From Colletes latitarsis (taxonomy: Eukaryota > Arthropoda > Insecta > Hymenoptera > Colletidae): a stretch of DNA of 64,000 nucleotides. The notes below the pieces were generated by a model, which worked only from the letters and a program-made list of their open reading frames with translations, had not been told where the DNA came from and did not search any database. The stretch spans positions 30,753,501 through 30,817,500 of the forward strand of contig NC_135137.1 of the NCBI RefSeq assembly GCF_051014445.1. Direction: 5' to 3'. Shown in pieces: positions 12,463 through 23,982 of the stretch; position 1 is the first letter of the stretch, and each line of letters opens with the position of its first letter. The position numbers and the translations under genes were made by a program.

Positions 12463-15435
12463 TCTCGCGAATTTTAATCAAACGCGAAGTTTCGCGGTTT
12501 TTCCTCTCCCCCCGGGAACGGGTAAAATCAATATCGACGATTTACCTGGAACAGTCCACGAAACTGTCGCGCGACGTTCACAGACGGAAAATATAAGCGT
12601 ACAATCGCGGCACGACTTCCGCGTAGCGCACCGTCGCGTCGGTTTTAAAAGAGCGCCGAGCATTTCGGGCGTCTGAATAAAAGGCGAGTCCTGATAATGT
12701 GCATCAAAGGCACGGAGTAAAAATAGAGAAGCGTGCTTAAGCCACGCGTGCACTTGTCGGGCGTCGATGCTTTCATCTTCGCGTTCAAAGAGCGACTCGT
12801 AAACGTTTGATGCCACAGGATCAATAAATGTATCGTGCGCTAGGCGAAAGCCGACACATCAGCATCGAATCTCCAGCCGAAAGAACGGGATTCCTATGTG
12901 TAGAGATATTTTTGTAGTCAAACGCTCCGTGAGTACTGTGCAACGGTGAAAATTTTTGCGTTCGAGCGCGGCTGAGAGTCTTCTGGATCTCCCTGAAGAG
13001 GGTGTGGTTGAAATGGTTCGACAAATTCTACCCTGGATCGTACTAATTTTAAGGACATTCGAGATCGCAGATCAAAATATAATCAGAGTATGTCAGTAGC
13101 GACTAACCTCTTCTCACCTTCCACGGTAAATATTGTATTAACTTTTGAAACTTTAGATCGTGCTTAAACTATATAATAAACGGATTGTCACGACTACGAG
13201 CAATTTTGTGGAGTTTAAAAGTTTTTGTTTTATTTTAGAACTCCACAGCACCGGTATCAGGGATTTCTCAGTTTAATTAATAAACTTTTCGATTAATAAC
13301 ATTATTTTCTTAAGAAGTCCTCGTTTTATGTTTGAGAAATAGTCGTTTCGTGAGTTTCGACCTAATAAAAAGTTTGTGTAAAAATTTATTATCTGTGCCT
13401 TTTAGAGGGCGAGTATAATTAATAACGTTTTTGACTGTCCGTTTACAGTTCCGAGTTGAGAAAGCTGTATTCGTTAGAAGGGTTAATAACGTAATTTTCC
13501 ATTAGAACTACATATGGTACATTTACACGAACCCAGTTATACGAACGTGGAAATTTTCTTGGGAGTGTAATACGGGCGTGTAACGATAATTCAGAAATAA
13601 TCGGCCCAAGTTTAAATGTTGAGAGTTTTCGAGCAGGAGAGTTCGGTAAATTCCCTGATAATCCCCTAAAGTCGCAAGTCCAACAGTTTAAGTCAGTGGA
13701 GTAGCTTGGATGGAGGTAAATCGCAACCGCTGGTTGAATGTAATGGCTTGGATTTAGAGCGATAGCGAAAGGTGTATCGAACTTTTGCTTATTAAATTTA
13801 ACTGCACGCTTCGCGAACCCAATTGCAACACAAATTCGAGCGTCGATATTATTTAAATCCCGTCAATATTCCCTTTTACACACGCAGGTTATAATTAGTC
13901 ATTCGCCCGCTCATGCAAATGAGTTAAAATATCCGTTTAATTATGAAATAAACTTGCCCGTAGGCAGCCGAGGAATTCTATTTACATGACAATCGGAATT
14001 ATATCAGGATTTTTCTTTATGATTTTAACGTATTACACCGATGTGTGCGAAAGTTTATTGTAATAATACGTAACCGATGAAACCAACGCATACTTATTCA
14101 TTCGCGACGTTTATTTGTTTCTTTATAAAATATTCCATAATACAAATTCTAATTTCTATTCAACGTATAATGTGTAAATTTCACTGTTTCCCTTTTCAAT
14201 ATTAGTACTGTAAATATATTTTAAATTTCTATAAGACACTTTATATTTCAGGCTATTCAACAATTTTAAAAACATTTCTTCGCGACACAGTTTCGATCAG
14301 TTAATTCGAAACTAGCAGCATTCGAAACAACGGGGTCTACAGTTTTCACCCAATTCTCCACAAATTTTAACGTTCCAAATACTAGCACAAACCGCTTTGT
14401 GAAGCATTTTAGTGCGTTCGAAAGAATGTTAGGTAGTTTTGGACCCGTGAAAATGTTTTCGATAGAATCTCTGTTGAGATCCGAGTTTAAACTGCTGCCG
14501 TTTAAAGTATTTGATTAAAATTGCCAATAATTTTTCTTCGAGCTCCGCCGCCCCGGAACGCGTATCCCGAAATTATGTAAGGCACTCGACGTAAAGTATG
14601 TGGGGCAGTTTGGGGCACTGTGCAAATTTTCTCGTGAGAATGGCAGCTTCGATCTAGTTAGCCTTGAACTACTACCATTCAAAATATTTTTTCTTCACCT
14701 CGCGGTAGCTCCTTTTCTTTCGGACCATTCACGTTCTGCCGCACGAGCAGATGTACGATGATTACAATTCAAGGAGGGCACAATGCGAGGGATGAGTTTC
14801 TCCATTCAAGCCGGTGAACCTTCATTGTTTCGATCCGGGGATGCCTCGGCTAACGAGGAAAAGAGATCTCCGGCCATTTAGTACAAGGCAACGACATCTA
14901 TATTACATCAACGTCATTTATAGAAAGTATTTTGCTGAACCCGAGGATTCGTTTTCGCGTGATCGAGAAATCTATTTTATCCTCGCACAGTTGCAATCAG
15001 TCTTTGTCAACGTTAACAATGGGGGAAAAGATCCGACTGATAAAACGTTGAAACTCTTTCGAGAATCGAGGAAGAAATAATACTCTGTTGGTGCAATGGA
15101 AAATTTACTATTACTGGATTCCGAAAAATAATGAGACGCCGAATACTTGGCGCGATTGAAAATATCCTGCAGTTTGTTTCCAGCTTTTTCAAACTTTAAT
15201 GGTATTTGATCGACGAGAAATATAAAATTAATAATACCGCAGACACCAGTTCAATTAATTTTCGTTCTACAAAATTAGAATTAATTAGAATTAAAATTTC
15301 ATACAAAATTAGGAATGTAAAATTTGACGAACTTACGCGAAACTGATATTTCGTTTTTCATATTACGGAAAGAATCCCCGTCGAATTATTAATCTTGTTT
15401 AAAAGAAACGTTTCGTAAAATCTAGGCGTGAACTC
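12463..15435. other. Intronic sequence, nothing recognised
   Basis: 12463-13030 is CpG-rich with frames on both strands (12317-12676 plus, overlapping the array; 12478-12816 minus) and no domain. 13030-14500 is AT-rich. An 88-codon frame at 14814-15080 has no recognised domain. A small stem (gtggagttt / gaactccac) lies at 13210-13245. Confidence 0.45.
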
Positions 15436-15643
15436 GGAGCAAGAATTTACTTTACAAATTCTGTCAAGCTGTAGAATATATGAAACTACACGTGACGTAA
15501 ATAGGAGAAAACGTGCACGATACAAATAATTTTCTTTCCTGAAACAAGAACAAAGTTTAATCTGGAAGTTCTGTCAAACGGCGGAAAGAAAATATACGTG
15601 ACGTAAATAAAAGAAAATACACACGATATAAATACAAAAGAGT
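15436..15643 (+). repeat. Diverged tandem duplication with two CRE-like sites
   Basis: Two units of about 100 bp, offset about 110, share ttctgtcaa, cgtgacgtaaata and cacgata(c/t)aaat. The element TGACGTAA, a CREB/ATF-type half-palindrome, is kept in both units at 15493-15500 and 15599-15606, while the rest has diverged. Confidence 0.6.
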
Positions 15644-16437
15644 GTACATACGTGATAGGAATATAGGAAAAATATACGTAGGAAGAAAAAATGTCAACGG
15701 ATAGGGGACGCGCGTGGGAGCGATTTAAATTCCACCGCAGCCGTAATCTTTAAACCGCGTATTAGTTCGATCGTTGCTAAAATATTGCGAAAAAAGTTTT
15801 GGCCCGGGAATAGCCGCGATATAAAGCATGCACGCGGCACGTATAATCTACGTGAGAGCACGTACAGGGGCGAATTTGTAGGGTCGTGCTATAACGTGGC
15901 CATGTAAAGCCCGGCCGAGTAAGGGAGGGTCAGGGCTGGACAGTGCGATAGCAATGCCCCGAGCCACAGACGAATGTTGAGCGCCTTACCGTCCGCTTAC
16001 TGATAACCTCCCTTCCTCGCTGTAACCTCTTTTCGGTATTTATGGCCGGTAACTTAAATTCTGAAACGTCGGACACGCGAGAAATTAGCACTGTACGCGC
16101 CCGACTGCAGCTGCATCCGGGAAGATAGACGCGTACACGGCGAAATTTCATGTATCCCGTTTTAATTCCGCTGCATTGGTGCCCCCTATTTTGGTACCGC
16201 CTCGTCGTGTAACACGGAGATGCGTCGAACATTGTGCATCGTTTCGTTCGGACAGCGAAACGTTGGATGAAATCGGGTAACTGTTACGGGCACGTAGAAA
16301 TTGCAACGCGGAAACGAAATATCGACGAACACTCAAACACAACGGGAAACTTATATTTACAATCGATCGCGGAAACATTCGAACGCTTGCGTTAGAAATT
16401 TTTAACAAATCTGATATTTGATTGAGATTTGATTATA
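15644..16437. other. CpG-rich stretch, no recognised gene
   Basis: Minus-strand frames at 15930-16232 and 16148-16408 overlap each other and lack domains. The right border is the TA of transposon copy 3. Confidence 0.45.
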
Positions 16438-17202
16438 CAGGGTGTTCGGCCACCTCTGGGAAAATTTTTAATAGAGGATTCTAGAGGTCAAAATAAGACG
16501 AAAATCAAGAATACCAATTTGTTGATGGAGGCTTCGTTAAAAAGTTATTAACAATTAAATTCAAAACTTTCAAATCGTTTTGGAAAAACTATTTTCGGTT
16601 GCGGGGGCCAATTACAATCATTTTTGGTGAATACACATACCCTCGAAATCCTAACCATTTTCGAGAAAAAAATTCCTTACCGAAAACATAATTTCAGGCC
16701 AAAAATGCTTCCCGTAAATTTTATGCGAATCTTTAAAACACTATAACTTCTGAACGGATTGGACGATTTTAATGTTTAAAAAAGCAAACTACGCGTATTT
16801 TGATGGAGAATATGAACAAATTGCAAAAATATTCGAAAATTTGGTCCTTGACTCCGCAAAATGAGAAAAACCCCATAAAAATAGTCCAATTTTCAAACAG
16901 CCATAACTCCTACAATTGTGAATATATTTCAATGAAACTTTTTTCTGAAGTACAGCTCATGGGTACCTACAAGAAAGTATTAGACAACTTTTCTGTAGGG
17001 CGTCAAACAAATTTACTAAAAATGAAAAAGGAATTTTTAAGAAAAATCGACAGGGGTAGGTGCTGAAATTTTTCGGCAAAAAACAATTTTTTCAAATCGT
17101 TCTAAAAAAATTATTTTCGGTTGCGGGGGTCAATTACAACCATTTTTGGTGAATAGACATACCCCCGAAATCCTACGTACTTTCGAGAAAAAAATTCAGT
17201 AT
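16438..17202 (+). mobile_element. Family T1 element, copy 3, right end missing
   Basis: The left end is canonical (cagggtgttcggccacctc) after TA at 16436-16437. Similarity to copy 2 stops near 17202, just after the second internal module (17090-17202), so the right terminal repeat is lost. The modules at about 16573-16690 and 17090-17202 flank the core. The longest core frame of the family is here (16800-17066, 88 codons). It is about 85-90 percent alike with the copy 1 product over 70 residues, and ends later because one G is missing at the usual stop. Confidence 0.87.
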
Positions 17203-17344
17203 TTCAGAGACGATCAATAGAATATGAATCGAGTTTCAAAAGTCTGTTTTTCTACTCGATGTGTGTGGTTTAATTTAGTAAAAATTAAGAGTATTTCGTC
17301 TGTGGTGTACGGATACAGTTTGTAAGGGGTTGCATAGCCGATAA
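17203..17344. other. Spacer, nothing recognised
   Basis: Unique sequence between the broken end of transposon copy 3 and the next CpG-rich island. Confidence 0.4.
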
Positions 17345-17865
17345 TTAACAGCCTTTTATTCTCAATGGCGGACGTTTAAAAGAAATACAGATTTTCGAAG
17401 GCAGCGGAGGGGAAGAGCGGCGTTTGGTCGCTGAAATCGCGTGGCAAAGGATAATTCCGTTTTGTCGTGAATGGAGGTCGAAGAGACGAGCAGAACGAGG
17501 GTGGATTCGCGACTGAGGGACACAACGAGATAGGGGAAAAATGGGCCGCGGAAGCGAGGAAAAGGGACGAAGGGGATTCACGTACATCCAAGACGATGCT
17601 CGTAACCCTCCGGGTGATAACCGATTCACCCTGCCCGTTTCCCGCCCTTTTGCCCTACTTTTCCGTCGCGGGGAGACCCGTGGTATCCCTCCCAACCCTT
17701 CCAATCCCTCGACGATTCGCTGCTGCTTCCCGAACCATCCTAGGAATATCAATCTTGGGGGAACCGCGCCTTACGCGACTTTTTTCAGAAGGAAACGACA
17801 ACTTTCTGCCTGTGCAATGACTCATTGATGGACCTTCGAGTCGTCGTGTAGGTGACCAGTACACT
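17345..17865. other. CpG-rich island with open frames on both strands
   Basis: Overlapping frames of 69-135 codons occupy both strands (17345-17752 minus, 17467-17820 plus, 17541-17828 plus). Their products are rich in R, P, S and G with no domain, as expected from composition. No splice-supported exon was identified. Confidence 0.45.
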
Positions 17866-20800
17866 CCGGAAGAGTAGGTTTTCTATCATGTTCGTTTATT
17901 TATGTACGCCCATAGCGCTGATTTACGACTTTATTCTTTTTTCATACGCATGGAAGTTTTAAGGATTTTTGCCTGATACGAGTGGCTATTGAATATTCGA
18001 GGTCAGACCCCCGAAGAGGGTGAGATAAGTGCTCCCTTCGAAGGGGAAAGAAAGGACATGATGGGAAAGGAGGCTCGAGTGTCTTGGTGACTTGGAGTAG
18101 GTAAACCCCTCGTGTACCCTTAGTGAGAAAGCTCGGGCGACACACGATCTTGAATCTGACTGTGCTTGCGAATCCTAGGTGCGATGTTTCGATTTAATAA
18201 ATTAAACTCTTGCAACTTCGAGAAAATCTTATACGTCCTGAATGAATTTTTGGACACACCTAGGACCAAAACAAAAATTATAAATTTAATTCCAACACAT
18301 CTTTTAGTAGTTTTACGAAGGTGAACTGTCTCTCCCACTTTTGGTATGTTTCCTGTTAAAGTCGCAATGACAGGGGGTGGGAGAGAAATGGAGGATTTTT
18401 CGAACGACACGATTCGAAAAGTTTCCGCGATATATCGGACACGTATATGCACTTGTGCTTTCGCAGTCTCATCAGTACGGTGTTGAGCGGCCGATTAAAC
18501 TTTCACAATAATTGCGAACGAGCAAAGCGTTTTCCTTGCCATTCCACGCGACAATATCCGTGCTCGGGAGACAGATTTAACGGTTGGGCCTGGTAAAACT
18601 GGCACGCCCACTCGCCGCCGTTTGTTCCAATATTTATTTTGCTCGTTTCCCTTGTTCCACGCCTTCGTTCCTTGCTCTCGCCCTCCGCGGTGCTTTTTTT
18701 TTTTTACGCGGCTGATTACGAGATTAATCAGAATACGCGAATACCATTAACAACCGCCGATGAGACGAGCAAAGATAAACTCGAGCAACGTTATTCGCTA
18801 GCGCTACGTTTTTTCTTCTTTTTCTTTTTTTTTTCTTCCGGGATTCCGAAATCATTTGATGGATTGTCTTCGTCGTCTCTTGAGCGTCGACGATTCGTGG
18901 GGATGAAGTTTCTCGCTTTATCTTCGTAAAGTTTCGAGAAACGTTGATAAAAAATGACCACACGTTACGCGAGCGTAGCTGTCGAACCGATGGATTAATC
19001 GACTGCCAGGATGAAATTGCCTTTCGCCGCGATCTATTAAATATATACGAATGTGTAGTTTGACATTAAGAAGGATGACGTCTGCTGCGCACCGACGGCG
19101 TTTCAATTGGAATTACTTTCGAAACTCGTAGACGTCGAAGTTAACGGGCTATCAAATGAATACCAGTTTTCCTATTTTCAGTATTCTCACGTTCGTGAAA
19201 TGGAACTTTGTGGCTCAACGTGGTATTGCGCGGAATGCAGTCGCGCGATTTGTAATGTCTGTCTGAAATGTGTTTTGGTATTCATGAACATACGGTGAAT
19301 CCAAAGGACGATTTGTGAAACACGAAAATAACTTTGTCGGTGCAGGAAATGGCGGTTTTAAACTCTTAATATCAGATATTTCCTCTTCTGTGGCGTTGGT
19401 TATACGAAAGTCAATAATTATCGTATTTCTATTACTGCCCTTCATTTTCATCCTTCAACTAATTATATTTCTGTTATCAATGGGTTGCTTTTTATGGATA
19501 TTGCAAACTTGTGACAAATTCTTGAGAAAGAGTCCTTGTGTATATTTTGTGTATTAATTAATTCATAAACGTTTAAATATGCAAGAAATAGTTTCTTCTT
19601 ACAAGTTTTGGGGAACGAAAATGCACGCAATAGACGGTTAATCAACGCTGTAAATGGACTGTTTTACACGAGCACACAGTAAATTCTAAATTCTGAATTC
19701 CAGTCTTTAGTCCAAATTAAACGTAAACTGTAACTTGGAACAATAGAATACATTTCTTGCAGCGTGTAGCTAACGAACCATAGTATTTGTTTACGTATAA
19801 TTACAGTTATCATCGCTGTATGAAACTTGTCGATCTGTTTTTCCGTTCACACGTTTCTATTTACAATCCGAGTACATTTAAACGCGAAATTTCAAGTGTT
19901 TTAATATTTATCGTTCAGAATTAGAATCCCTTTCCCTTTACACTTTACACTATGAAGTTTAATTATAAAATATACGTTTATTTACGAATCTGTGAGCGAT
20001 ACACGTATTTAAAAATCACTAAATGAGAGACGTATCCAAGGGTTGGAGGAAAGAAGTAGATTTTCTAAAGACCGGGTGAGTATGGATTTCTGTGCTCAAC
20101 AATTTCATTTTGGTAACGTGGAGAGGGGAAACCAATATAAAACTGAGATAAGAGCGCGAACGCGACAGTCGAAACGCTGGTCTCGGGACACGAGGAAACC
20201 GATGAACGAAAGACGGGAACGAAACGGGCCCCGGAGCGATGAAACCATAAAGCCACTCCTAGTAAGTTGTGAAATTGTAATAACCTTCCGGTATTTACAT
20301 AATACTACGGTATAATAAGTGGAACTCCCCGAGTTTCCATTACCATTTCGTCGCTATCCGCTCTTATCTCCGCTAACGACCCAACCCTCTCTCCGACGTT
20401 CAGCCTAGATGGCATAATATATATTTGAACACTCTATTCTTCGTCTTGGACAAACGGTTCGTCGTCTTTGCGGGTCATTCCGTTCGTTAATCAGCGTTAA
20501 TCACAGTCTTCGTCCAAGCACGATTCAACGTAGAAGTCCTTCGACTCCCACGCCTCGTTTCATACATGTCAAAGTATTTGGAATTGTATATAATACCTGT
20601 TTAATCAACAAAATATATCTGTCGTATGAATATGCTACTCCTTTGCATACAGAAAAACAGGAAATATTTTTAATTTTTTTGACTATGACATACTTCCTCG
20701 AAAGGTCTGAAAAAATTGCATCTTATTAATCACAAGAATCTGCTAAAACTTGGTCAACAAAATATTTAACCATAACAAGACCCAAAATCTGTAAAAATAC

Positions 20801-21313
20801 AAACGTGGTTTCTCTGGATAACTTCAATACAAAGTTTGCGTTTTTAAACGTTTTCAATTGTTTACAATTTTGTTTTGTGGTCAAAAATTTTGAAAAAATT
20901 CAGAAACCTGTACACCTCCAGGAAGAGTGTCTTTGGCTGTAAAATGAGCTTATACTGTAAATTACGTTTTGCCCCGTAACTATCCTGATAGTAGGCATAG
21001 CGGGTTAATGATACACTTGAATAAAATTAATGTGAGTCGAATAAATCCTAGGGATTGAATCTAAGGTTCACATGAATTTATTCAGTTGAATTTTAATTTT
21101 TAATATTCGACAAAAAAGGTTTTCTTCGAGAGGCCTATCTATTAAATATGGTTTGGGGATACTTTTAAAAAATATTTGCTACGACGTTCGGGGATGAAAC
21201 TATGTATGCATCTGGATCGATTAACATAGTCTCTAAAGAACTGTATGGATCTTGAGAATTTTCCAAGTTTTATTAAATCATAAACTAAAAAGTCTTGCTA
21301 TTAATGTTTCACC
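17866..21313. other. Intronic sequence with one T-rich tract
   Basis: Holds a polypyrimidine tract (18808-18838), a T-run near 18693-18704 and an 80-codon hydrophobic frame (19315-19557) that looks like AT-rich chance coding. 20560-21060 is AT-rich and ends in a ggTTAA motif at 21003-21008, too weak to call a transposon end. No gene recognised. Confidence 0.4.
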
Positions 21314-22710
21314 TTGAATGCTAGATTACGAAGAATAAAATTTCCAGAAATCGCATTTCGAGCGTTTGGAATCACCGTTAACCTCTCTTACGTTTGTCCA
21401 CCAGTTTCGATGCCCGGTGAAAGTCGGGGATTTCAAACGTTTTCGCGGGCCCGCGAGTCCAAGGATTCCCAGCGAAACTTCGACGAAGTAATTACAAACG
21501 AACTCGTGTTCCCCGACGCGGGACAAAAGAGTTCGCTCGCCGCTGAAAGAAGCACCGGTGTCGTCGGGGCGTCGCGGCGGAGACGCCGGGGTGAAGTGTC
21601 TCGTTTGCACGACAATGCGCTCATTACGAAACGGGACCGAGGGTACCGGGGCGTAATAAAATTTCAGCAGCTCGGCCAGCCCTTAGGCCGAGGATCCGTC
21701 CAGCGTCTGGGTATCAGGAAACTTCAATTCCCTCTTTTGGCACTTCCGGCCGAGCCGGTAGCGAGCTAGCTGCCGTTGCAGCAACTTCATTCGAATAAGT
21801 GGTACCCCTTTGCCTCGTCTCTCTGTCTCTGTTGTTCGCTTTTCGTTATTTATCCGCGTCTGTCTCTCCCTCGACCAGCCTGTTTCGCGAACCCTTCGAC
21901 GAGGTTCCTCTGTCCCGCTCGCCCTCCGTCTGTCACTCTCGAGTTCTTTCACGGTGAGGAGGGGTGGGGGGGGGGGCAGGTATTCGCCGACGAAATCGAG
22001 GCGAGTCGTTTATTTAATTTTCGAGATCCAGCCGTTTTATTTTCATCCCCGGGACTTTATACACTTCGCTGATTAGCCAGCCCCACGGACGGAGATCGCG
22101 AGCGTTCTCCCGCCTCCCATGAGATGAGAGGGACACAGAGACGAGCGCGAGCCCGGGTAGGGGTGGGATTAGAAAGAGAGCGGGTTGAGTTCAGGACCAC
22201 GAGGTGGAAGGACTTGCGCCTGGGGGTTTGCGTTACTCACCGGATATAGAGAGGTCTAAGCCCAGCCATCACTGAAATTACCAGAGTTTACCTCTTCTGT
22301 CGTTTCCGCTATATTCAGTTCTCTCCCTTACTCCGCGCCCTTCGCCGTCCGTGCCTGTCCGCGCGTTTCGTTTTCTCTTCTTCTTCTCAGCCGCCCGCGA
22401 GTTACCATCCTGGGTGAAATTTTCCGCGCGGCGAGCTTTATTACGTTGCGATCGTGTTATTAAGACGTTCCGTCTGAATACCGTTTTTTTCCTTGTTTTT
22501 TTCTTTCGCCCGGCTCCCGCGGTCCTGCCGTGCCCACCGTGAAAGCATTCTGCAGTAATTAGTTTCACCGCGACGCGATGTCGCCGTGCTGGTTCCTCCG
22601 CAACGCCGTTATCCCCGTCGAGCGACGACATTCTCGCCCGATGCTTCCTTCTCGACTCTCTGATTTTACCCTTTCGCTGGCTAATCTCTACGACGTACAA
22701 GGAAAATAAC
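21314..22710. other. Large CpG-rich island, possible regulatory or first-exon region
   Basis: About 1.4 kb of GC-rich DNA holds a 151-codon frame (21314-21769 plus), a 140-codon frame (22278-22700 minus) and overlapping shadows on other frames. None has a recognisable domain. It includes an 11-G run at 21966-21976 and purine-rich patches with gagagg motifs. It could be a promoter or enhancer of an alternative transcript; the sequence alone does not show this. Confidence 0.4.
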
Positions 22711-22887
22711 CCAAGCCATGCTACTCGTGGGGTGCATTTGTAAAATTTTCATTTGTAGAGTAGATACATTCGTACATACTAACAATAGGAATAAAGGGTT
22801 AAAAATGTGCATATGTGATTATAAACGGTTGATATTTTTTGATAAAAAATTATTGTTATCGAAATTCGTGAAAATTAAAGTCCACTC

Positions 22888-22994
22888 TACTGTGCGTACG
22901 TGAGAAGTTGGCAAGTGGCGACGATACGTGGCGATCTAAGCACCAATCAGATCCGCATTCCTTTCACTAGCCAACTCCTCACGGAAGCACAGTA
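22888..22994 (+). other. Long imperfect hairpin, candidate hairpin RNA or palindromic MITE
   Basis: The arm 22888-22912 pairs with 22970-22994 at 22 of 25 positions (tactgtgcgtacgtgag against ctcacggaagcacagta). Pairing continues inward, with aagtg against cacta and gatc against gatc, to a small loop near 22935-22948. It may extend a little outward. The size, about 107 nt, is in the pre-miRNA range. No known miRNA was recognised and only one copy is in the window. Confidence 0.5.
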
Positions 22995-23212
22995 CATAAA
23001 ACTTTTGTAAGTAGAGGCGTGCGGGTCCCCATTGTCAATATTCTCTGTTTGAAACATCCTTAAATCTTCTAGGTCTGAAAAGTAGGGTACATGTATAACT
23101 TCGTCAATTCGAAAGCATCTATTCAAGATATGACTATACATACATGGCAAGAGTTAGAGAAAAATGTAATTTGGTTAACAAAATTAGTTTGCAAAAATTT
23201 TTATTCAATTCA

Positions 23213-23874
23213 ATCAAAAAATGATTGTAATTGACCCCTGCAACCGAAAATAATTTTTCCAGAACGATTTGAAATTTTTTAATTTCACCGAACAATTTAA
23301 GCATCTACCTCCTGTCGATTTTTCTTAAAAATTCGTTTTTTATTTTTAATGAATTTGGTTGGCGCTGTATGGAAAAGTTGTTTAGTACTTTTTTGTAGGT
23401 ATCCGTGAGCTCTACTTCAGAAAAAAATTTCAATAGGAAATGTTCACTATTGTAGGAGTTATGACAGTTTGAAAATTGGACCACTTTTATGTGGTTTTTC
23501 GCATTTTACAGGGTCAAGGAGCAATTTTTCCAATATTTTTAGAATTTCTACATATTCTTCATTAAAATACTCGTTGATTGCTTTTTGAAACATTAAAATC
23601 GTCCAATCCGTTCGGAAGTTATAACGTTTTAAAGATATGCATGAAATTTCAGTGGAACATATCAATGCTATGGTCAGACATCATATTTTCCATAATGAAT
23701 TTTTTCCTCGTAAGTGCGTAGGATTTCGAGAGTATGTCTATTGACCAAAAATTATTGTAATTAAACCCCAGAACCAAAAATAATTTTTCCAGAACAATTT
23801 GAAATTTTTTAATTTAATTTTTTAATAACTTTTTAACGAAGTCTGAATCAGCAAATTGATATTCTAGATTTTTG
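23213..23874 (-). mobile_element. Family T1 element, copy 4, both ends lost
   Basis: Similarity to copy 1 starts inside the first module (23213-23290). It runs through the core and the second module (23695-23812), then into the inner part of the right terminal repeat (aactttttaacgaag at 23826-23840), stopping near 23874 before the outer repeat. The core frame is open for 66 codons on the minus strand (23305-23505), although the copy is dead as an element. Confidence 0.85.
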
Positions 23875-23942
23875 AAAATAAACATTTATTCCCATTGCAT
23901 TATACATGTCTTCATGTATCTATCGTTTTAATTACTTTGGGA

Positions 23943-23982
23943 CAAATAAGTACACTATAATTGTCGATAGTTCTAGTGTTAA
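23943..23982 (+). mobile_element. Solo piggyBac-like terminal fragment, ending ctagtgTTAA
   Basis: A 40-bp fragment (caaata..., aattgtcgatagttctag, TTAA) shared with 36014-36051 and 62826-62863 in the same orientation. The complement TTAACACTAGAA resembles the piggyBac end signature TTAACCCTAGAA. No opposite end was found. Confidence 0.5.

Noticed and set aside
19315..19557. 80-codon frame with a hydrophobic stretch resembling a membrane segment
   Set aside because: AT-rich frames give L, I and F-rich stretches by chance; no family resemblance and no gene context.
21314..21769. 151-codon open frame on the plus strand
   Set aside because: CpG-rich context with opposing frames, no domain and no supporting splice structure.
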